Source: Monodelphis domestica
Taxonomy: Eukaryota > Chordata > Mammalia > Didelphimorphia > Didelphidae
DNA length: 64,000 nt
Assembly: GCF_027887165.1 (NCBI RefSeq)
Contig: NC_077227.1
Coordinates: forward strand, 86,925,735-86,989,734
Direction of reading: 5' to 3'
Below are positions 56,490 to 64,000 of this stretch, piece by piece. The notes beneath the pieces are model-generated. The model did not search any database. It had not been told where the DNA came from and saw only the letters and a list, made by a program, of their open reading frames with translations. Positions within the stretch are counted from its first letter, which is position 1; each line of letters starts with the position of its first letter. Made by a program: the position numbers and the translations under genes.

Positions 56490-56970
56490 GAAAATGTCCC
56501 TGTATTCTAGAATAGTCAGGAAATCCTTCATGGGATTGGTGGGTCATCAAAGAAGTACTGGATTTTGATAGGCTGAGAATGGTGGAAAATGCATCACAGA
56601 TAACTGAAGCCACCCCCCTCAAAACAATTGTCTACTCAACCTTAATGGGGCTTCAATTGTTCATTTTGGGTTTGGGGAATTTATTTCCCCTCGTGCCTGG
56701 TTAAATGCAGGTGATATCAGCCATACTTTCTTGTTAAGAGGCAACAAAGTGGTTTGAGGCTCCGATAGGGAATCATTTGCTGCTACAGGAGATGATAGGA
56801 GCATGGATTTAGCCATTGTCCGAATGAGGAAACTTGAGACTGAGGATTTTAGGTATTTCACTGCTTATTTTCTTAAAGCATCATTATGGAGTCATTGACA
56901 GGGAGCTAAAGTATTTGAATCTTAATGGTATTCATTATGAAACTTGATTCTCCTCTAGATTACCTAGACC
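56490..56970. other. No supported feature
   Basis: Unassigned DNA. A 66-codon minus frame (56661-56861) has no recognisable content. Confidence 0.45.
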
Positions 56971-56974
56971 CAAA

Positions 56975-57115
56975 CAATCTTTTTACAGAGGAGGGAAACT
57001 GAGGAGCAGAGAGCTAAAGTTGCATAATGAGTCTATGGGAGAGCCAAGGCCAGAGACTACAGGAGAGCTGAGGCTCATGCCTCTCCTGGCATGAGGTTCA
57101 ATATGTTTTCTACTC
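56975..57115 (-). repeat. MIR SINE remnant
   Basis: Contains gaggagggaaactgaggag, agagctaaagttgcataatg and a purine-rich remainder. Confidence 0.5.
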
Positions 57116-57119
57116 CATT

Positions 57120-57980
57120 AGGAGATACTGATATTTAAGAAAGACCAGGAAATCCATGAAAACAGGAAAGAGATTGGACAGGGACAATTGAGAGGTAGGA
57201 TACAGATTGGTAAATGTTTTTTAAAGGATTATATAAAGATGGAAACTTTTACAGAGCTTTGTGAAAATTCTGCCTGCTACTGCTTTCCTGTTCCCATTTA
57301 AAGATTCCCTCAAGTTCCTGGAGACATCTGACACCCCATACATCAGCAGCAGATCCCACTTTATTTTTTATGCTGTCTGCCTCTGGAACAGCAGGGTGGG
57401 AGCCAGGCAGGCTCCAGAAGGCTTGGGACCCCTATTTTCAGAAGGTTTCAAATCATCCCAGGCCCCTTGCTCCTGGGACCGATGCTGGTTGAATCAACAT
57501 TGCAATCTATAATGCTTGCTTGTGTGAGCTCCTTCTTTTTTTCCTCTCTTTCCCTCGCCACAAAGGGAGTGGTGTTTCAGCAAAACTTCCCAACACTGGG
57601 CAAAAATCAATTATGGCTCTGACACTTTCCAAACGAACTGTTTAGAAGACTGAGGGAGAACAGTGAATAAGACTTGTCTTTGTGAGGGCAGCAGCCATGG
57701 AGAGCTTTATGGGCATTAAAACAAAAGCCCATAGTTCAGATCCCACTGGAACGGACTCCACAGATGAACAGCACCACACAATAGTGATTGATGGTGCTGC
57801 ATACCTTTGTCCCAGAGGGTCCTGGTGAAAACCCCCATGTCTCTCCCTAGTAAGTTGAAGGACTCTGAGCTACTGTTTTTGGATTTGCTATGAATGGAAG
57901 TGTGTCGCTTTGGGGTACATCTTCCATGTCTTGGTATCACTCTATAGCCTTCTGTTACCTTTCTGCCTTGCCAGGATGGG
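57120..57980. other. Repeat-poor, GC-raised stretch with a 43-codon frame
   Basis: No repeat family is recognisable over most of it, unusual for this window, and GC is higher than the flanks. On the plus strand, ATG at 57697 in the context gcagccATGG (purine at -3, G at +4) opens a 43-codon frame to TGA at 57826-57828 (starts MESFMGIKTKAHSS). No splice signals or domains were identified. It may be conserved non-coding DNA. Confidence 0.35.
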
Positions 57981-57989
57981 ATGAAAATT

Positions 57990-58135
57990 CCACTTGGGGG
58001 ATACTGTCTTTGTTCCTAACTGGAAAGCATGCGTATGTAGTGGAAAGAAAACAGTGGTATGAACTGGGAGACCTTGTTTTTTAGTCCACTGACTCTGCCA
58101 CTAACTCTCTGTGTGACCTTGGACCAGATATTTCA
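57990..58135 (+). repeat. MIR SINE remnant
   Basis: Contains tgaactgggagaccttgttt, gactctgccactaactctct and gtgtgaccttggaccagata. Confidence 0.65.
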
Positions 58136-58149
58136 TAGGATCCTAGGCA

Positions 58150-58275
58150 AAGATAGAAGGACCTGAAAGATCATCGAGTCAATTCTCCCTTCAGTTTTGT
58201 GGATGGTAAAACTGTGGCCCAGATAGGTTTAGTGATTTGTCCACAGTCATTAAGGTTATAAGTGGCACTGCGTAG
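58150..58275 (-). repeat. MIR/MER5-like remnant
   Basis: Contains ggacctgaaagatcatcgag, gtggcccagataggtttagt and cacagtcattaaggttata. Confidence 0.5.
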
Positions 58276-58279
58276 GGAA

Positions 58280-58730
58280 TATGGAAATACTTATTACATG
58301 AATAACTATGGTGTAACCTGTATCAGACTTGACCTCCTCTGGGAGAGGGAGAAGAAAGGAGGGAAAGAAAGAGAGAATCTGAATTCAAAAATGTCAGAAA
58401 ACAATTGCCAAAAATTGTTTCTCTGTGTAATTGAAAACAATAAAATTTAATTTAAAATAGTTATCTCGTGACAGAAGTTGGATTCAAAGTCAGGGCATCT
58501 AATTCCAAATTCATTGTTTTCTAAAATTTAAATCTTGATGATTCTTTCTTGTATATCTGTCATTGTCACAGAATGTAAGAGCTGAGGGACCTTTAAAGAT
58601 CATTTGATAAATACACATTAAGTGAAAAATGGCAAAAGCCCCTACCAGAGGACTCACTAGCTTGCAATACCTACTGATAAAAGTATACCTCAGCTACCAT
58701 CATGCAGGAGTAATTAATTATACTGCCATC
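58280..58730. other. No supported feature
   Basis: Unassigned DNA with traces of old repeats near 58.56 kb. Confidence 0.45.
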
Positions 58731-58735
58731 TTAGA

Positions 58736-59107
58736 TTAGAAAAAGAACCAGGACCCAGGACAGGGCAGTATAATGATAGAACTGTGTTTGTAGAGATTCC
58801 CACTGCAGAAGATGGGTCCCAGGGCTGCCTTTAATATATTATTGGTGCCCAAAAGGATACTCAGACTGGGCAAGTGACCTGTAGGGAAGACAGGGTTGCC
58901 AGTCAGAAGTCTGAGGGAACAGAGAGGGCGAAGCAGAAAAGCATGGAACGTTTCAATAATATGAATGTCATCTTTGGGCAGGGACCATGCTTCGAAGCCC
59001 TGCATCATTCCAATTTTAGCATATGCGCTGCCCAAACCAGCACAATTTATTATATTCTTGTAGTAACCACTAGATGCCTTGAAATTTCCTATTGAAGTTG
59101 TATCCAC
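58736..59107 (-). other. 123-codon open frame of unknown nature
   Basis: An open minus-strand frame in a locally GC-raised segment. Its composition is protein-like (for example MQGFEAWSLPKDD and GLGSAYAKIG), but no domain is recognised. It could be a decayed transposon or pseudogene piece or chance. It ends 44 bp from the exon-like segment at 59151 on the other strand. Confidence 0.25.
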
Positions 59108-59150
59108 TGCCTCCTAACTTTCCTCATCATACACCTTCTTTCCCCATCAG

Positions 59151-59224
59151 TATCAATGCATTATGGTGTGGAAGCTGCTGGATTCCTGCGGTGTTTCATT
59201 CATGACAACGGTGATGGCTATTTG
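59151..59224 (+). other. Exon-like segment (74 bp) with strong splice signals
   Basis: Preceded by the pyrimidine tract caccttctttccccatcag and followed by gtgagt. Two of the three frames are open across it; one reads MHYGVEAAGFLRCFIHDNGDG. I do not recognise the product. Its length is 2 modulo 3. It could be an exon of a coding or non-coding transcript, or chance. Confidence 0.3.
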
Positions 59225-59229
59225 GTGAG

Positions 59230-59960
59230 TAGGACTGAATGTCTTGACAATTAGGAAAAGGAGATGCTGGGGGGGAAATTTTTTTTATGTTGGATTTGCT
59301 CCCTAGAAAATGTGTTAAAAGATGGTCTGAGGAAGTTTGAGAATTTATTGGAACTCTATTGGGAAAACATATATACATATACATATATATTTACATAAAG
59401 AAATTATACAGTGATTATCATGTAATAGTAGTTGTTCATTTTGACAAGGCAAAAAATATATGGTGGAAAAAAAGATAGAAAATCATGATAAACATTTTTA
59501 CTTACTAAAACATGAAGATATTCCTTTTGGGGAGTCTTGATTTATTAGTGAGAAGTGAAATGAGACATCAGAGGCCTGTGTAACTGGATCAGGAAATTCA
59601 TCAGTCACAAAACAAGAGCAAAGGACTAGAGAGACATGGCTTGAGAATCTTTGAATTATTTGAGGCTAGAGGAATGTATCAAGCACATGGGGAGGCTCTT
59701 TCATGGAGGATTCCTAAAGAAAAATGGACATGTTTCATGCTAACTGTGAAAGTATAGGAGGATCCCTACATCACTGAGGTCATTCACGAATTGAAAAAAA
59801 AAAAAAAAACCCTTCTTCATAGAATTTTGTCATGAACTCCTTTGACCAAGCCCAGAAGGCAATCTCTAGCAAGCTTTCATGAATACAGATCTTAAAATGA
59901 GTTTTAAGCAAAGAAAAATAAAAAAAAATTGAATATTATTTTAGTGTTGGAATAAGATAT
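59230..59960. other. No supported feature
   Basis: AT-rich unassigned DNA with a short AT repeat at 59370-59393 and an A run near 59795-59812. Confidence 0.5.
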
Positions 59961-60146
59961 TAGAGGTAACTAGGTAGCATAATAGATAGATCTCTGGCAT
60001 GAGTTAGGAAGACTTGAGTTTGAATCCTACCTCAGATAGCTGATAGCAGTGTGACTGGGCAATTCAGTTAATTTCTCCCTACCTTAGTTCCCTCATCCAT
60101 AAAATGAATTGAGTTGGACTCACTGACCTCCCTTTCAACTTTGAAT
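59961..60146 (+). repeat. MIR-type SINE with marsupial head
   Basis: Contains aggtaactaggtagcataat, gaagacttgagtttgaatcc, ctaccttagttccctcatcc and ataaaatgaattgagttgga. Confidence 0.75.
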
Positions 60147-60310
60147 AAATGAACCCCTTAAACTTTTCAACTCTTATCTTTCCTTTTTCAGGGGAGCCAT
60201 TATAGGAGCAACTTTAGTCTTCAGGGGAAAAAAATGATGCTTTCCCCATCCTTCTAATCTTCCGTTACAAAGTTCCATTACAAAGAATCACTACGTGCTT
60301 TTATCACTAG

Positions 60311-60909
60311 TGTTATGAATAAAATCAATCTCAGGAACTTTATACTAAATTACAATCATTATTTAGTAAGGAGAAAGAAGAAAATTTTACCAACCTAACT
60401 TCCCAAAGGTATTATCCAAATGCCCATGGGCTCTGGTTCAATTCATAAGCCAGGGCCAGGGGATCGAGCTACCCACATGGTTTATGCCAGACTAGTTAAG
60501 GCCAGCCAAGGGTTAGGGTTCAAGAAGAGATTAGAGCCCAAGAGACCAAGTTCCTGGATTCCTCCCCCTATGTGGCCACCTGCTGCACCCCTTGACAGAA
60601 ATAACTTACACAGATAAGCACTGACCCTCTAGCAAGATAGAGCTCTTTTCGAAAGCCCCCCAGTCATCAGTCATCATCGGCTTCCTTCACACACTGACTT
60701 TTTAAGGTCAGTCTAAACCCTTCCCCTAAGATTTTCTAGGTGGCCTGGGTTTCAATTCAGTTCCTACACATCACATCCCTTGACTACTGCTGACCAGGAT
60801 TCTTGTCTGCCCCACTGGCAAGTTAAGATACATGGCTCTGTGACCCCCAATAGGTGAGACTTCCAGCACTGGACTAAGTTGGAGGTCCCCTAGATATTTA
60901 GTTCTCACA
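60311..60909 (-). mobile_element. Solo LTR of an endogenous retrovirus (599 bp) with 4-bp target duplication
   Basis: Runs from tgttatgaat to ttctcaca on the plus strand (TGT...ACA inverted termini) and is flanked by ctag at 60307-60310 and 60910-60913. Internally it has a GC-richer body with ctcttttcgaaagcccccca and actttttaaggtcag, the latter a TATA-type box on the minus strand. The layout resembles the provirus LTR, so a related gammaretrovirus-like family and minus orientation are inferred. Confidence 0.75.
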
Positions 60910-61139
60910 CTAGAGACAAAAAAACAAACAAACAAATAAAACACTATTTTCCTTATGTAGGACTGGAATTTTTTCATCAGTTGCTGTTCAATGATGAATT
61001 ATTTGAAGGACATATTGGTCCCTTTTAGAGAAGACTTTAAATGCTTTGCAGTGAGGACATCACATGAGGTCTATGGATGGTGTTTGGACAGATGTCAAGA
61101 AGAGGACTGAAAGAAGTCAGAGAAGAGAAATAAATTCCA

Positions 61140-61326
61140 TGTTCAATTGTTTCAGTCGTGTCCAACTCTTTATAACCCCTTTTCTCGGCAAAGATACTGA
61201 AGTGGTTTGGCCTTTCCTTTTCCAAATCATTTCACAGTTGAGGAAACTGAGGCAAACAGATAAATGACTTGCCCAGGGTTGCACAACTAGTGTCTGAGGC
61301 CAGATTTGAACTCAGGAAGATAAGTC
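61140..61326 (-). mobile_element. Marsupial SINE (family B), antisense
   Basis: Reads gttcaattgtttcagtcgtg, aaagatactgaagtggtttg, agttgaggaaactgaggcaa, tgacttgcccagggttgcac and gatttgaactcaggaagata. Confidence 0.9.
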
Positions 61327-61330
61327 TCTG

Positions 61331-61368
61331 TCTCTATCTCTATCTCTATCTCTATCTCTATCTCTATC
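61331..61368. repeat. (TCTCTA)n hexanucleotide repeat
   Basis: About six perfect units directly following the antisense SINE, probably grown from its head sequence. Confidence 0.95.
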
Positions 61369-61369
61369 C

Positions 61370-62025
61370 AGCATTATATCTAATTTGTCACCTAACTGCA
61401 CGAAATTCCATATTAGGGAAATTCTAAAGTAAAGAATGGGCAAATGATCAATGATTAGTAAAGAGGAAAAGCCACAAAGTATCAGAATATTATGACATGA
61501 AATGTTATCTTTTATCTTGGTTGGTAACTTAAAAACTTTTTTACTAAGTTATGAACAGATTCCAGATCATAATGAGTCCTGAAGTCATAACTAGAGTGGG
61601 GCAACCAGACATCTGTCCCAGAGAACTAAATTTAGAGGGTGCTGCTATCAGCACTCAGAGTCCTTTAGCAGCCCATAAATGTGGTTTAACATCTAGTAAG
61701 GAAGTCAGAGGCTAGACCCAAGATCTTTTCAAGGAATTCTCAGATGAAATGATTCACTTTACTAATGGTGCAATATGTATTTTTAGAAAATTGCCTAAGA
61801 TTAATCTGTGCAATGATATCCATGGTTCCAGAGATGAGGGTCTTAAAATGAAAAATAAGATATTCTGGATTAATGTGGGTATTTGATTGTGCATATTTGT
61901 TATGAGGGTTTTCTTTTTTATTGCTCACTTGAAGGGGAAAAGTGGAAGGAAGCAAAAAAGAAATGCTTGTTAATTAGAAAAAAATAATAATTATAAAAAC
62001 AGAACAGAAGCCATAAAAAAAAAGA
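61370..62025. other. No supported feature
   Basis: AT-rich unassigned DNA. Confidence 0.5.
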
Positions 62026-62029
62026 AAAT

Positions 62030-62145
62030 TGCCTAAGAGCACTGGGAAATTAAGTGACTTGCTCAGGGTTATACAGATGATATTAATCTGAGGCAGGACT
62101 TAACTCTAATCTTTCTGGGTTCAAGGCCACTATATCAAGTTTGCA
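62030..62145 (-). repeat. MIR SINE remnant
   Basis: Contains aattaagtgacttgctcagg, ttatacagatgatattaatc and ctttctgggttcaaggccac. Confidence 0.6.
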
Positions 62146-62149
62146 TTTT

Positions 62150-63129
62150 GTGGGCAAACATACATTAATTAAATAGAAAGCTACCAGATGACAGGCTGGG
62201 GTGATCTTCCTGACCCACCCTTGTGGCAGCTTCCCCAACAGTGGCCTTGAAACTGTGTCTCAGGGTTCCTGTCTCCCCAACAAGGGGCAGGAGCAGGTCC
62301 TGATTTTGCCATTTGCACTGAGCATGAAGATTCCTAGTTCCTTTTCCAAGTTACTTTTCAGACTCCTGGTTCCAATAAAAAAGGTGGGGGAAAGTCAATA
62401 TCTCTGAGTGGATTATGAAGAAGTCAGTTCTTTTATTATGACTTCTATGGCATATTTGCAACTGTAGTGACTCCTCCCCATGTCTTTCAATCTTCTTCTT
62501 GGCCTTGACTGGCAGCACTTTTTTGATTAAGAAGAAAGGTTTCCACAATCAGCAAGTGGTTATCACCAGACCCTCCGGCAAAATTTTGGGAAGAAAAATC
62601 CCAAATGAAGGTTATAACTGGATAAAGTTCTGTTTATGGGAGAAGAACAGATGGAAACTTAGGCTTTTTAAGACTCTGGGTTAAAAATAATATAGTCTAT
62701 CCTCAGGGAAGCTAAATATAGTTTTTGGTACTATGCCAACAGAAGTAGCAGGATCATAGCACTGAGAGGAAAATTCTCAGGAAATCAGGGCTGTGACAAT
62801 CCCATTCTTGGTTTCTTCTCTCAAGAAAGGACAAGTAAGGGTTTTTCCTTGGAATCCACACAATGAGCAAATTCTGCTAAGCTAATTGGTGTCATGGACA
62901 TTTATGCTGCAGCTGTGACTTTGATCTTCTTTAGAAATTATCTGTTAGGACTCTGGTAAACACATGGCCTCGTTAGCAATAGTCCATTAAAGTTCAAGAG
63001 AAAGAATAATACTTATTGCTTTAACCACCACCTACTAAAATCTCACACTGTTTTGCTTCTTCAGAGAAGACCTGATTTGGTTGAACAACTTTAAGGAGAA
63101 TATGTGAAAAACAGTCAGAGCCTGCTTCA
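62150..63129. other. No supported feature
   Basis: Relatively repeat-poor unassigned DNA. Frames of 61-68 codons (62201-62407, 62499-62684 plus; 62351-62548 minus) have no recognisable domain. Confidence 0.45.
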
Positions 63130-63144
63130 AATATTTGAATATAG

Positions 63145-63345
63145 GGGGCAACTGGGTAGCTCAGTGGATTGAGAGTCAGGCCTAGAGATGGGAGGTCCTA
63201 GGTTCAAATCTGGCATCAGACACTTCCCAGCTGTGTGACCCTGGACAAGTCAATTGACTCCCATTGCCTAGCCTTTACCACTCTTCTGCCTTGGAGCCAA
63301 TACACAGTATTGTGGTAAGGTAAGGTAAGGGTTAAAAAAAAAAAG
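63145..63345 (+). mobile_element. tRNA-like SINE (family A), full length, well preserved
   Basis: Reads ggggcaactgggtagctcag, tggattgagagtcaggccta, ggaggtcctaggttcaaatc, cttcccagctgtgtgaccct, ggagccaatacacagtattg and a poly-A tail. Target-site duplication: aatatttgaatatag at 63130-63144 and aatatttgaatgtag at 63346-63360. Confidence 0.97.
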
Positions 63346-63711
63346 AATATTTGAATGTAGTGAAATATTTTACCCTATTTCTGTAGCAATCAACCATTAG
63401 CAATTTATTGATTCTCTACTATGTGCCTGGCATTCTTGATGAAATCAAGATAGTTCATTAAAAAATCCCTATGGAAGCTTTTCCAGATTTGAAAACTTAT
63501 CCAATCTAACAGTCACAGAATTCAGAATGTACCCATCTGTTCTGGTTCTACATCCAACATCAGAAGTACTGACAACTGCAGAAATGACTAAACGACCTTT
63601 GGTCATGGTAGATATGAGCGAGCATGTCTACACTAGGTAAAGAAACCCTAGTCTATCCAGTCTCTGCTAGAAGATTTCTAATAAGGCAGATGGGTAGGTG
63701 GGTAAAAAGAA

Positions 63712-63805
63712 TCTCTGTCTCGCTTTTTCTGTTTCTCTGTCTCTGTGTCTGTCTATCTGTCTGTCTCTATCTCCCTCCCCTTCCTTTCTCTCCCCATCTC
63801 TCTCA
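63712..63805. repeat. (CTGT)n/(CT)n pyrimidine-rich microsatellite
   Basis: Imperfect tctctgtc, ctgtctat and ctccctccc units. Confidence 0.85.
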
Positions 63806-63924
63806 TTCCTAAGGATAGTTCTAATCAGTCTCAGTTTCCTTATTTATAAAATGGAAAAAAATAATAGCATTTACCATATAGGTTTTTTTGGTAAGGATAA
63901 AATGAGATTATATTCAGATAGATT

Positions 63925-64000
63925 TAAAATATACACACATGTGTATAAATATTCATATATGTATGTATGTACCTGTATCTATAGCTATCTCTCTATATGG
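63925..64000. repeat. AT-rich tetranucleotide-like repeat at the window end
   Basis: atacacac, tatgtatgtatg and ctatctctatat blocks, cut by the window edge. Confidence 0.7.

Noticed and set aside
63145..63345. tRNA gene
   Set aside because: The tRNA-like head belongs to a SINE with a poly-A tail and target duplications; the same holds for the other family A copies.

Overview
This looks like an AT-rich stretch of marsupial nuclear genome. The evidence is its repeats: LINE-1 3' ends whose ORF2 reads with a YHLTP segment and a CWRGCGKVGTL-like segment, and many copies of two SINE families of the kind that dominate marsupial DNA. One is tRNA-like and ends in a gaaggtaagggttt tail. The other ends near ctgaacaacaa or reads ttgttgttcag in antisense. 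Ancient mammalian L2, MIR, CR1/L3-like and hAT-like copies fill in between. I could not support any complete host protein-coding gene, tRNA or rRNA gene. The window is best read as intergenic or intronic DNA. American versus Australian marsupial cannot be decided from the sequence alone. Family names are assigned by eye, without a repeat library.

Layout. 1-2.3 kb: an L1 3' end, unassigned DNA and a hAT-like copy. 2.7-8.4 kb: an old CR1/L3-like LINE (minus) split by a long antisense L1 that itself carries a SINE. 8.4-19.5 kb: L2, MIR, CR1/L3 and L1 scraps in mostly unassigned DNA. 19.5-20.9 kb: an L2 split by a SINE. 22.3-26 kb: antisense L1, a probable LTR, an L1-like scrap and a second probable LTR. 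26-28.3 kb: three SINEs and L2-like DNA. 29.3-32 kb: a young 5'-truncated L1 with a clean 17-bp target-site duplication inside an older L1. 33.4-36.9 kb: RTE-like and old L1 remnants plus SINEs. 38.45-44.70 kb: a young, heavily rearranged gammaretrovirus-like provirus on the minus strand, inserted in an L2. 45-57 kb: SINE/MIR/L2/CR1-rich DNA, including a hAT-like copy interrupted by an adjoining SINE and L1, and a DNA transposon carrying a telomere-like minisatellite. 57-59.3 kb: a relatively repeat-poor stretch with small open frames and one exon-like segment. 60.3-60.9 kb: a clean solo LTR. The window ends in a SINE and simple repeats.

The most interesting object is the provirus. Its two 962-bp LTRs look identical and it has a 4-bp CTAC target duplication. 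Its only recognisable viral coding part is an open RNase H-integrase frame. Gag, protease, most of reverse transcriptase and env are not recognisable. Where gag-protease-RT should lie there is a piece of host SINE followed by a 132-codon open frame: an N-terminal segment, one hydrophobic stretch, then about eleven heptads encoded by a 21-bp minisatellite. That frame runs into pol in a different reading frame. The element therefore looks like a recently mobilised, non-autonomous recombinant retroelement that needed helper proteins in trans.
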